From: Microcaldota archaeon | GTDB lineage: Archaea; Micrarchaeota; Micrarchaeia; Anstonellales; Bilamarchaeaceae | Direction of reading: 5' to 3' | DNA length: 8,678 bases | Assembly: GCA_030666035.1 (NCBI GenBank) | Contig: DAOUYQ010000027.1 | Location: 1-8,678 of the forward strand | Shown: positions 1-6,530 of the stretch, in pieces | Layout of the letters: every line of letters begins with the position of its first letter | How positions within the stretch are numbered: position 1 is the stretch's first letter | Program-made: the position numbers and the translations under genes | The notes under the pieces: model-generated | What the model saw: only the letters and a program-made list of their open reading frames with translations | Told to the model about the DNA's origin: nothing | Database searches by the model: none

Positions 1-944
1 ATATTATAGTTGAGTTTGACCAGGGCAGCATTTCAGAAGAAACAGGAAAGAAATTTGTATCGATTACCAAATTAATTAAAAAAAATAAAATGCTGCTTGC
101 AAAGAAAGAATTCGAATATTTCCAGGATCTCCTTGAATTAAACAAAAAATATGAACAATCAGAGGAGAAGCTGGAAGATGAAGAGCAGATGCTCAAAAGG
201 GAAGAACACAGGATTAACAAAATATTGGCTGATATGCTGTGGCTGGAAAGCCAGGCAATTAATTTGGAAAAAGCCCGCAAATACGAAGAAATACTGGGCA
301 ACCTGGAAAAACTGGAGCAAATCAGGGCAACTTACCTGCTTTCCCTCTCTTTGGAGCCAATAAGTGATTTGCTTGAAAATGAATATGTAGTAACTGCCCA
401 GTTCAATACTTCCACTGAAAAAGAAAAAATAGGGGAAATACAACATTTCTTTTCTGAATATCCTGCCCTTGGAAAATACACAGTGGGCCAAATTTGCGAG
501 CTGTTTAATGCCAGTGAAAAAAGAATTTCTCACATTTGCCCTGAAACTTCCAAATTCAAAAGAACAATAGTGGGGAACAAAAATTTGTTTGAAACACTGC
601 ATAAGCTTAAACAAACAAACTTCCTCGCGGTGAATGCTGAAAACGGGGAAGTGATGGCTTTTTATGCACAAAAAATCAAAGGCGCGCGGGAGATTGTTGA
701 GCAGATAAAATCTTCAAGCAAAGAAAAACTTTCCTGCAAAAAAGAATACGAAAAGAAAAATAGGATGGAAGCAAAGAAAAAAGAGCTCTCAAAATATTCA
801 AAAGAGGAACTGGAAGCGGAACTGCGGGAAATTGAATCAAGCCTTGAACTTTTGCATTTGAGGGCAAAAGACCCGCAACCCGGGAAAAAGCAAGAAAAGG
901 ACGAATCTTTTTTTGCAAAAATTACTTCTTTTTTCAAATCCTAA
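1..944 (+). CDS. Coiled-coil hypothetical protein, 5'-partial
   Basis: Function not recognised. The reading frame is open from base 3 to the TAA at 942-944, and no ATG, GTG or TTG occurs in frame before the ATG at 90. That ATG has no Shine-Dalgarno, and the 29 codons before it read like ordinary protein (IIVEFDQGSISEETG...), so I treat the gene as running in from the left. About 313 residues are visible. From the ATG at 90, residues about 5-80 are strongly charged (E/K-rich, heptad-like, a probable coiled coil). Residues about 85-205 look like a globular segment with more aromatic and hydrophobic residues (EYPALGKYTVGQICELF, NFLAVNAENGEVMAFYA). Residues about 210-255 form a second Lys/Glu-rich helix. 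A short linker leads to a C-terminal end, FFAKITSFFKS, that could be a small amphipathic anchor. There is no signal peptide, transmembrane segment or catalytic motif in the visible part. A coiled-coil scaffold or structural role is inference only. If the ATG at 90 is the true start, the protein has 284 residues. Confidence 0.7.
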   Translation, partial: IIVEFDQGSISEETGKKFVSITKLIKKNKMLLAKKEFEYFQDLLELNKKYEQSEEKLEDEEQMLKREEHRINKILADMLWLESQAINLEKARKYEEILGNLEKLEQIRATYLLSLSLEPISDLLENEYVVTAQFNTSTEKEKIGEIQHFFSEYPALGKYTVGQICELFNASEKRISHICPETSKFKRTIVGNKNLFETLHKLKQTNFLAVNAENGEVMAFYAQKIKGAREIVEQIKSSSKEKLSCKKEYEKKNRMEAKKKELSKYSKEELEAELREIESSLELLHLRAKDPQPGKKQEKDESFFAKITSFFKS

Positions 945-981
945 ACTAATGCATAAATCCTGCTTATAGAACACACTCAGC

Positions 982-1019
982 GATTGTGCCAAATTCATCA
1001 GGTGGGCAATCCTTTTTTT
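982..1019 (+). terminator. Putative hairpin plus T-run terminator
   Basis: GATTG (982-986) can pair with CAATC (1007-1011), and CC (989-990) with GG (1005-1006) across a two-base bulge. A run of seven T follows at 1013-1019. Archaeal transcription often ends at T-runs, with or without a hairpin. The position, 38-75 bases after the stop of the left-edge gene and before the next gene, fits a terminator. The stem is imperfect, so the T-run is the stronger part of the call. Confidence 0.4.
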
Positions 1020-1049
1020 AAACTTAAAGCCTACATTAATATTAGGGAG
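1015..1049 (+). promoter_or_regulatory. TATA-like box and ribosome-binding site for the gene at 1055
   Basis: TTTTTAAA at 1015-1022 is a TATA-like element, with TTAAA again at 1024-1028. Archaeal TATA boxes lie about 26 bases before transcription start, which predicts a start near 1044 and a leader of about ten bases. GGGAG at 1045-1049 lies five bases before the ATG and matches the core of an archaeal Shine-Dalgarno. The TATA element overlaps the T-run assigned to the upstream gene's terminator. Confidence 0.4.
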
Positions 1050-1054
1050 ATTCT

Positions 1055-1600
1055 ATGGCCGAAACAAAATACGAAGTTAGCAGTGCAGCATTCAATGCAA
1101 TAAAAATCGATCTTGCCACTATTGACCCTCCAATAAAACCAAATTCCTATGAAGTAGAATCCAAAGGTTTCTTTACAACCAGCTATGAAATAACAACTAA
1201 TAATGAAGCGGTAAAGCGGATAATCCAGCAGCACGAGCACAAGCTTCTTGCCGGGAAACCTTATGAGCGTGGAAGCTCCACCGTGGCCGCAGCCAAATCC
1301 AAGGGAACCCTCTTTGATATGAACATGGACGTGATTTCCGTAGCTGATCTCCGCAAGGACCTGAAGAGTGCAGGCTATTTTGAAGGTGAAGGGAACGATT
1401 TCACATTCCTAATTGAAGGCGGGAAAAAGGTCAGCCCGTTTATCCATGATACTGATAGTGAGCAGGGCCAGGTTGTGGGCATACAGGTAATGAATAAAAA
1501 TCTTGAGAATCTTTTGAAAAAATCAGGAAATAGCACCAGGTTCTTCCTGCAGACCGCACAGCTGGAGCCGCAGAAACCAAAAAAGAAAGCAAGGGCATGA
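1055..1600 (+). CDS. Hypothetical protein, 181 residues
   Basis: Function and family not recognised. The ATG at 1055 has a GGGAG Shine-Dalgarno five bases upstream and a TATA-like box at a fitting distance, so the start is well supported. The protein is soluble: no signal peptide and no hydrophobic stretch long enough to cross a membrane. Residues 1-70 mix short beta-like segments (ATIDPPIKPNSYEVESKGFF, TTSYEITTNN) with a helix (EAVKRIIQQHEHKLL). Residues about 85-165 have an alternating pattern suggesting a mixed alpha/beta fold (FTFLIEGG, QVVGIQVMNK, LENLLKKSG, TRFFLQTAQL). The last ten residues are a Lys/Pro tail (QKPKKKARA). There are no cysteines and no obvious catalytic or nucleotide-binding motif. 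It follows the coiled-coil gene in the same direction but is separated from it by a possible terminator and its own promoter, so it may be a single-gene unit. It converges on rfcS with 25 bases between the stops. Confidence 0.8.
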   Translation: MAETKYEVSSAAFNAIKIDLATIDPPIKPNSYEVESKGFFTTSYEITTNNEAVKRIIQQHEHKLLAGKPYERGSSTVAAAKSKGTLFDMNMDVISVADLRKDLKSAGYFEGEGNDFTFLIEGGKKVSPFIHDTDSEQGQVVGIQVMNKNLENLLKKSGNSTRFFLQTAQLEPQKPKKKARA

Positions 1601-1625
1601 GTACCAATTCTTCCTGCTTTTCTTA

Positions 1626-2588
1626 TTATTCCATCCCCAGCAGCATTATCTGTGCCAGGAGCGCTTCAATCTGAATATGCTCATTTGCGCCTTCAACCAG
1701 CCTGAAATCATATTCCCCAACTTTGTCCACAAGCATAACCTTCTTTTTCTCAGGAATTTCCAGATTCACAATTTCCCTGTAAATCTGCAGAATAATATCA
1801 GAGCCGGAAAGCCCGTATTGTGTACTTAAGTCCAGCAGCATCTTCCGGGCATCCAGGAACCTCCCCCCATATGCCGCATCCACCATTTCGCGGATTTCCT
1901 TGGGCCGCGCCCGCGAAGAAATTTTGTAAACCAAATCTTCCGTAATTTTATTTGAATGGATTGCCGCGCCCTGCAGTGCATTAATCGCCTTTCTCATGTC
2001 CCCTCCGGAAACATAAGCAATCGCTTCCTCCGCCTTCCCATCAACTTCGAGGCCCTCCTTTTTTGCAACATGCTTAATCATTTTATACACTTGTGAATCT
2101 GCAAGAGGAAGAAAACGGAAAACCGCACATCTGCTCTGCACAGGCTCGATAATCTTGGATGAGTAGTTGCAACTTAAAATAAAACGCGTCACAGAAGAAT
2201 ACATCTCCATCGTTCTCCTAAGTGCGTGCTGTGCATCAGGAGTGAGGGCGTCTGCCTCATCCAAAAAAATCAGTTTGAAGGGCACTCCCTGCATGGACAC
2301 ACTGCGTGCGAAATCCTTTATCTTTCCGCGCACGATTCCAATGCCCCGCTCATCTGATGCATTCAGTTCTAACAGGTTTCCCTCAATATCCTTACCATAC
2401 AAATCCCGTGCAAGCGCAAGTGTTGCAGTGGTTTTTCCTATTCCCGGAGGCCCTGCAAAAAGCATATTCGGCATATTCTTTGCATTCACAAACGCAGCAA
2501 GGGATTTTACTGTTTCTTCCTGCCCAACTACTTCTGAAAGCGATTTAGGCCTGTATTTTTCTGTCCACGGAAGGAAATCTGTTTCCAT
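1626..2588 (-). CDS. rfcS: Replication factor C small subunit
   Basis: AAA+ ATPase subunit of the archaeal clamp loader, which with the large subunit RfcL opens the PCNA ring and loads it on primed DNA. Motifs, numbered from the ATG at 2588 (320 residues): WTEKYRP at 8-14 (an RFC N-terminal box), Walker A GPPGIGKT 46-53, Walker B LIFLDEAD 106-113, sensor 1 Asn141 in SCNYSS, the arginine-finger SRC at 152-154, and sensor 2 GGDMRKAIN at 195-203, followed by the helical collar domain that makes the oligomer. Length is usual for archaeal RfcS, and every expected motif is intact. A GTG at 2597 would add three residues, but GGGTGG lies five bases before the ATG, whereas the GTG has no comparable site and would leave almost no leader. 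No PIP box is evident at the C-terminus. No large-subunit gene is in the window. It is transcribed divergently from the KaiC-like gene. Confidence 0.96.
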   Translation of the reverse strand: METDFLPWTEKYRPKSLSEVVGQEETVKSLAAFVNAKNMPNMLFAGPPGIGKTTATLALARDLYGKDIEGNLLELNASDERGIGIVRGKIKDFARSVSMQGVPFKLIFLDEADALTPDAQHALRRTMEMYSSVTRFILSCNYSSKIIEPVQSRCAVFRFLPLADSQVYKMIKHVAKKEGLEVDGKAEEAIAYVSGGDMRKAINALQGAAIHSNKITEDLVYKISSRARPKEIREMVDAAYGGRFLDARKMLLDLSTQYGLSGSDIILQIYREIVNLEIPEKKKVMLVDKVGEYDFRLVEGANEHIQIEALLAQIMLLGME

Positions 2589-2666
2589 AAGTGCCACCCA
2601 TCCATATAGGGTTTAGGTAATTAAGAATATAAATACTCTCTATGAAAGCTTTCCAAGAGTGATTAT
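2589..2666. promoter_or_regulatory. Divergent promoter region with one shared AT-rich TATA element
   Basis: Seventy-eight bases separate the starts of rfcS (-) and the KaiC-like gene (+). One AT-rich block, GAATATAAATA at 2625-2635, reads AATATAAATA rightward and TATTTATATTC leftward, so it could serve as a TATA box either way. Centred near 2631, it is about 36 bases before the right-hand ATG (2667) and 43 before the left-hand ATG (2588), which predicts leaders of about 10 and 17 bases. The rightward gene has GTGAT at 2659-2663; the leftward gene has GGGTGG five bases before its ATG. No second good TATA candidate is seen. Use by both genes is inferred. Confidence 0.5.
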
Positions 2667-3353
2667 ATGGAAAGGGTAAAAACAGGAATTACAGGCATGG
2701 ATGAAGTCCTCAATGGGGGCATTCCCATTCACAGGCATATCGCGGTAAACGGAGGCCCGGGAGCATGCAAGACTTCATTCTCATTTGAGTATATCTACAG
2801 GGGAGCCCAGATGGGCGAAAACGGAGTGTACATCTCACTCGAGGAGACGCCCGAAGACATTGTTGAGAACATGTCCGTAACATTCCCCGGATTTACGGAT
2901 ATGGCAGACTTGATTTCCTCCAAAAAAATGGAGATAGTGAAGCCAGATAAACTGCTGCTTGAAGATATTGCAGAGCTTTTGGAAGAAAAGATTGCAAATA
3001 ACGACATAAAAAGGGCAGTAATCGACTCTTCAACCATGGTGCGCCTTGCATTTAAGGATGAGTGCGAGTACCGGCAGACGATGTTTGAGTTCTTTTCCCT
3101 GCTGCGGAACCTTGACATAACTGCATTAATGACTGTGGAAGCCTCGAATCAGGACCTTGCAACTTCAAAATTCGACATCGAGCACTTTGTAATGGATGGA
3201 ATAATTAACCTGTATAATCTGGGAAAGGGAGAGCAGAGGGTAAAAGCCATTGAAGTGTACAAGATGAGGGGAACAAACCACCTGAAGGAGAAAATCCCAT
3301 TCAAGCTCACACCGAATGGAATAAAAGTGTTTGTAGGGGAAAAGGTATTCTGA
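2667..3353 (+). CDS. KaiC/RadA-superfamily single-domain ATPase, variant P-loop
   Basis: A 228-residue RecA-fold protein of the archaeal KaiC-like (RAD55-type) group. Members are soluble, often hexameric ATPases, and most have no assigned role. Visible parts: N-terminal KTGITGMDEVLNGGIP (residues 5-20), typical of the family; P-loop GGPGACKT at 29-36; the KaiC-type acidic pair Glu59-Glu60 in YISLEETPED; Walker B RAVIDSS at 116-122; and the family motif KMRGTNH at 199-205 near the C-terminus. The canonical Gly before the P-loop Lys is Cys34 (TGC, 2766-2768), while Lys35, Thr36 and the acidic pair are kept. Only one other cysteine exists (Cys133). The length matches single-domain archaeal homologues; there is no second KaiC domain and no kaiA/kaiB beside it, so a circadian role is not implied. 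Start ATG 2667 has GTGAT three bases upstream. A T-rich tract follows the stop, so it is probably not co-transcribed with ileS. Confidence 0.9.
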   Translation: MERVKTGITGMDEVLNGGIPIHRHIAVNGGPGACKTSFSFEYIYRGAQMGENGVYISLEETPEDIVENMSVTFPGFTDMADLISSKKMEIVKPDKLLLEDIAELLEEKIANNDIKRAVIDSSTMVRLAFKDECEYRQTMFEFFSLLRNLDITALMTVEASNQDLATSKFDIEHFVMDGIINLYNLGKGEQRVKAIEVYKMRGTNHLKEKIPFKLTPNGIKVFVGEKVF

Positions 3354-3356
3354 GAC

Positions 3357-3384
3357 ATTCTTTTTTATTCTTTTTTCTATTCTC
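3357..3384 (+). terminator. T-rich terminator after the KaiC-like gene
   Basis: Directly after the stop, the + strand carries T-runs in series: TTCTTTTTT (ending 3366), TTCTTTTTT (ending 3376), then TATTCTCTTTT. There is no stem-loop. Serial U-tracts without a hairpin are a common archaeal termination signal, and the tract lies between two same-strand genes of unrelated function. Confidence 0.55.
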
Positions 3385-3409
3385 TTTTATATTGAAGAAG
3401 TGAAAGGTG
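3385..3409 (+). promoter_or_regulatory. TATA-like box and start-deciding ribosome-binding site of ileS
   Basis: TTTTATAT at 3385-3392 is a TATA-like box. AAGGTG at 3404-3409 matches the archaeal Shine-Dalgarno core GGTG and lies eight bases before the ATG at 3418. This decides the start: a GTG at 3400 would extend the protein by six residues (MKGVLI) and would place the Shine-Dalgarno inside the coding region. If this TATA is used, transcription would begin near 3415 and exclude the ribosome-binding site, so the true promoter may lie slightly upstream or initiation may be mixed. Confidence 0.5.
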
Positions 3410-3417
3410 TATTGATA

Positions 3418-6252
3418 ATGTATGACCACAAGAAAATCGAGAAGGAAGTTCTTGATTTCTGGAAAAAGGAAGATATTTACGAGAAGGTAGTGGATTCCCG
3501 CAAAAAGGGAGAGCAGTATTATTTTGGAGACGGCCCTCCGTATGCAACAGGCCAGATTCATCCAGGAACTGGCTGGAACAAATGCATAAAGGATGCAATC
3601 TGCAGGTTCTGGAGAGGCAAAGGATACAATGTAAGGTCCCAGCCGGGTTTTGATACCCATGGCCTCCCAATAGAGGTTAAGGTGGAAAAAGAGCTTGGAA
3701 TAAAGAACAAGCAGCAAATTGAAGAATATGGAATAGGAAAATTCATAGGCAAGTGCAAGAAGTTCGCAACAAAATATATTGGCGTAATGGGCAACCAATT
3801 CCAGAGCTTGGGAGTATGGATGGACTGGGATAACCCGTACCTCACCTACAAAGATGATTATATTGAATGCGTATGGGACACCCTTGCCAAAGCGCATGAG
3901 CAGGGCTTGCTTACCCAGGGAGTATATGTCCTTCCGTACTGCTACCGGTGCGAAAGCCCGATGGCAAACTATGAACTGGAATACGGGGAGGAAACCGACC
4001 CAAGCATATTTGTGAAATTCCGCATAAAAGGCAGGGATAATGAGTTCCTTATAATCTGGACCACAACGCCCTGGACTCTTATGGGGAACATGGCCGTGAT
4101 GGTTCACCCCAACCTTCTTTATGTACGCGTAAAAGTTGGGGATGAAGTCTGGATTGTTGCAAAAGACAGGATGGACTACCTGCTTGAATTGCTAGATGAA
4201 ACCGGAACAGTGCTTGAAGAATTCATCGGAAAGAAATTTGAGAAAGTGGAATATGAGCACCCCCTCCAGAACGTCATCAAAAAAGAGGCAGACAGGAAGG
4301 TAGTGCTGAGTGATGAATACGTTACACTTGAAGAAGGAACAGGCCTTGTGCACACTGCACCCGGCCATGGCCCCGAGGATTTCATCATTGGAAAAAGGTT
4401 TGGAATAGAGCCATTCTGCCCAGTGGACCTCCAGGGCAATTACACTGCAGAAGCAGGCAAGCTTAAAGGCAAGAATGTGCGTGCAGCCAACCCAAAAATA
4501 ATTGAAATGCTAAAAGAGGTTGGCCTTCTTCTTTTTGAATCCAGGATAAAGCACAGATACCCGCATTGCTGGAGGTGCAAAACACCCCTTATATTCCTCA
4601 CTACACAGCAATGGTTCATTGAAGTTTCCAAGCTCAAGGATAAAATGTTGAGGGAGACTGAGAACACAATATGGCAGCCGGAATTTGCGCGCAGCAGGTT
4701 CAAGGATTTTGTGAGAGATGCACCCAACTGGTGCATTTCAAGGCAGAGGTATTGGGGAATCCCGCTTCCAATCTGGAAGTGCGAAAACCCGGAATGCGGA
4801 GAGCTCAAAGTAATCTCAAGCAGGAAGGAACTTGGTGAAGTAAAGGAGCTCCATAGGCCGTATATAGATGAAAAGAAATTCAAATGCCCAGCGTGCGGAG
4901 GGGAAATGGCCAGGGTCCCGGATGTACTGGATGTATGGTTTGATTCAGGAAATAGTGTATGGGCTTCCCTGGATAAGAAAGAAAAGGGGGTTTATGGCCA
5001 GGCTGACTGTATACTCGAAGGGCAGGACCAGATAAGGGGATGGTTTTATTCCCTGCTTGGCTCAGGCATTGTAAAAAATGGGAAATGCCCCTACAAGAGA
5101 GTAATCATGCATGGTTTCTTTGTGGATGATAAGGGAGAAAAGATGAGCAAATCTGTGGGGAACTTTGTCCCGCTTGAAGACATCCTGGAGAAATACGGTG
5201 CGGATTCTTTTAGGCTCTGGGGCCTCTCAAATACGCTTTGGGATGAGCAGAAATTCAACTGGCTTTCGCTCAAGGAATCCCATGGGGTGCTGGATGTGCT
5301 CTACAACATGTATATCTATCTGACAAGGTTCTATCCAAAAGAAAAAATAGCGGAAGCAGAGCTGGAAAAGGAGGACAGGTGGCTCCTTTCCCGGCTAAAC
5401 AATACAAGGAAGGAATTCAATTCTGCATTTGAAGCATATGAACTGAACCGCGCAACCAAGGTACTCAAGCAATTCCTTGTTGAAGACCTCAGCAAATTTT
5501 ATATGAAGATTGTAAAAGAGAGAGTTTCAAAAGGAAAAGGAGACGGTGCCCTCTTTGCAATATACTCTTCTGTTTTGGGAGTTCTCAAGATGCTTTGTGT
5601 AATTTCTCCATTTCTCCCGGAGTATATCTACCAAAAGTTTTACAGGAAACACGAGGGCGGGGAATCGGTTTCCACTTACCCGCTTGCAGAAATGCGCGAA
5701 GGGGAAATTGACCCTGCCTTGGAGAAAGAGTTTGGCCATATGAGGGAGCTTGTGCCCGCTTTCCTGGAATTAAGGCAGGAGAAGAAAGTAAAGCTCCGCT
5801 GGCCCCTGGCTGAAGCATACGTGCAGTCTGGTTCCCAGGAGGTCACAGATTCAGTAAAGTGCCTCTCAGATATATTTGCAAGGCTCATTAATGTGAAGTC
5901 TATTTCTGCAGGGGCAGAATCAAGGAAATTTGCATCCGCTGGCTTTTCTGATGGGAAGATTTACTTAAATTGCGAACTCAGCGAAGAGCTCTATGAAGAA
6001 GCAATAACCAATGAGATTGCAAGAAGGATCCAGATGCTAAGAAAAGGCCTCAAGCTTGTAGAGAAGGACAGGGTAGCTGTAGTGATGGATATTGAGGATG
6101 AGTTCCAGGCTATCGTGGAGAAAAACAAGAAAGAGATAATGAAATCCACCAATACAAAATCCCTGGAATTTGCTGGGCTTAAAGATGAAAAAGATACCAA
6201 ATCCTGGGAAGTGGACGGGAGAACCGTAACGCTAAAAGTCGAAAAGGCATGA
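3418..6252 (+). CDS. ileS: Isoleucyl-tRNA synthetase (class I)
   Basis: Charges tRNA-Ile with isoleucine using ATP and edits misactivated valine. From the ATG at 3418 it has 944 residues. In order: the adenylate site of the Rossmann fold with DGPPYATGQIHPGTGWNK (HPGT at 48-51 replaces HIGH); the CP1 editing domain with WTTTPWT at 214-220 and GTGLVHTAPGHG at 307-318, followed by the conserved Asp321; return to the catalytic core with SRQRYWGIP (441-449), DVLDVWFDSG (502-511), GQDQIRGWF (535-543) and KMSKS (575-579); and the helical anticodon-binding domain from DRWLLSRL (653-660). Cysteine pairs at 175/178, 384/387, 455/460 and 490/493 are consistent with two structural zinc sites. Length and motif order are normal for archaeal enzymes, with no frameshift. 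Start chosen over GTG 3400 because of AAGGTG eight bases upstream. It appears monocistronic: a T-rich tract precedes it and it converges on the small cysteine-rich gene. Confidence 0.97.
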   Translation: MYDHKKIEKEVLDFWKKEDIYEKVVDSRKKGEQYYFGDGPPYATGQIHPGTGWNKCIKDAICRFWRGKGYNVRSQPGFDTHGLPIEVKVEKELGIKNKQQIEEYGIGKFIGKCKKFATKYIGVMGNQFQSLGVWMDWDNPYLTYKDDYIECVWDTLAKAHEQGLLTQGVYVLPYCYRCESPMANYELEYGEETDPSIFVKFRIKGRDNEFLIIWTTTPWTLMGNMAVMVHPNLLYVRVKVGDEVWIVAKDRMDYLLELLDETGTVLEEFIGKKFEKVEYEHPLQNVIKKEADRKVVLSDEYVTLEEGTGLVHTAPGHGPEDFIIGKRFGIEPFCPVDLQGNYTAEAGKLKGKNVRAANPKIIEMLKEVGLLLFESRIKHRYPHCWRCKTPLIFLTTQQWFIEVSKLKDKMLRETENTIWQPEFARSRFKDFVRDAPNWCISRQRYWGIPLPIWKCENPECGELKVISSRKELGEVKELHRPYIDEKKFKCPACGGEMARVPDVLDVWFDSGNSVWASLDKKEKGVYGQADCILEGQDQIRGWFYSLLGSGIVKNGKCPYKRVIMHGFFVDDKGEKMSKSVGNFVPLEDILEKYGADSFRLWGLSNTLWDEQKFNWLSLKESHGVLDVLYNMYIYLTRFYPKEKIAEAELEKEDRWLLSRLNNTRKEFNSAFEAYELNRATKVLKQFLVEDLSKFYMKIVKERVSKGKGDGALFAIYSSVLGVLKMLCVISPFLPEYIYQKFYRKHEGGESVSTYPLAEMREGEIDPALEKEFGHMRELVPAFLELRQEKKVKLRWPLAEAYVQSGSQEVTDSVKCLSDIFARLINVKSISAGAESRKFASAGFSDGKIYLNCELSEELYEEAITNEIARRIQMLRKGLKLVEKDRVAVVMDIEDEFQAIVEKNKKEIMKSTNTKSLEFAGLKDEKDTKSWEVDGRTVTLKVEKA

Positions 6253-6258
6253 GCGCTT

Positions 6259-6447
6259 CTATATACTCTTGAATTTCTTTCTCCGATCCATCCTGGACCA
6301 GCAGTCCTTGCAGATGTAGGTTTTTTCCCCTTTCCCTGTTCTTTTTGAACTTTTTATGCACTGTGCGCAGCACAGTTTCTTGCAGTATTTGCAATCATCC
6401 AGCTTTGCGGTTTTCCTGCCGCATCTTTCACATACCATTATTGCCAT
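6259..6447 (-). CDS. Cysteine-rich zinc-finger mini-protein, 62 residues
   Basis: A small basic protein with four CxxC pairs: Cys6/9, Cys19/22, Cys27/30 and Cys46/49, plus Cys26. The spacing allows two four-cysteine zinc sites, either sequential or interleaved as in cross-brace folds (RING/FYVE/AN1-like). Which of these is right cannot be told by eye. The C-terminus is Lys/Arg-rich (MDRRKKFKSI). Zinc binding is inferred from the cysteines; nucleic-acid or protein binding is a guess. Start ATG 6447 has GGGGT eight bases upstream; the ATG at 6438 is an alternative that would drop three residues. It lies convergent to ileS with only six bases between stops, and divergent from the potassium-channel gene. 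The regular cysteine pattern and the placement between larger genes make it a real gene despite its size. Confidence 0.8.
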   Translation of the reverse strand: MAIMVCERCGRKTAKLDDCKYCKKLCCAQCIKSSKRTGKGEKTYICKDCWSRMDRRKKFKSI

Positions 6448-6499
6448 GATAAATACCCCTATAAGTACATTTGTAAGAAACTACTTTTTTCCCAGAAGG

Positions 6500-6510
6500 T
6501 ATTTAAAAGG
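6500..6510. promoter_or_regulatory. TATA-like element between the zinc-finger and channel genes
   Basis: TATTTAAAAGG at 6500-6510 contains the palindrome TTTAAA (6502-6507). For the channel gene it lies 24-29 bases before the ATG at 6531, the usual TATA-to-start distance, so the transcript would begin at or next to the ATG. No Shine-Dalgarno is seen before that ATG (TTTTTCTTTT precedes it), which supports a leaderless message. Leftward, the same element would give a leader of about 32 bases for the zinc-finger gene. Confidence 0.5.
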
Positions 6511-6530
6511 TTCCAGCTGATTTTTCTTTT

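Noticed and set aside
1031..1240. Short minus-strand frame opposite the 181-residue gene
   Set aside because: Aromatic/Cys-rich shadow translation; the plus-strand gene has both a Shine-Dalgarno and a TATA-like box.
1601..1625. Small gene or RNA between the 181-residue gene and rfcS
   Set aside because: Only 25 bases; T-rich on the plus strand and at most a weak termination tract.
2167..2616. 149-codon plus-strand frame antisense to rfcS
   Set aside because: Ser/Ala/Pro-rich shadow of the RFC coding strand with no own start signals.
2667..3353. Circadian-clock KaiC
   Set aside because: Single RecA domain, no kaiA or kaiB, no tandem second domain; it belongs with the widespread archaeal KaiC-like ATPases.
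3559..3570. HIGH signature of IleRS reads HPGT
   Set aside because: As far as I recall, archaeal IleRS commonly has HxGT with a following WNK, as here, and KMSKS and all other motifs are intact, so this is a lineage variant and not a lesion.
3307..4107. 266-codon open frame on the minus strand antisense to the KaiC-like gene end and ileS
   Set aside because: It lies over clearly coding sequence with intact synthetase motifs; its translation is Cys/Phe/His-rich with no recognisable domain. A shadow of the real gene.
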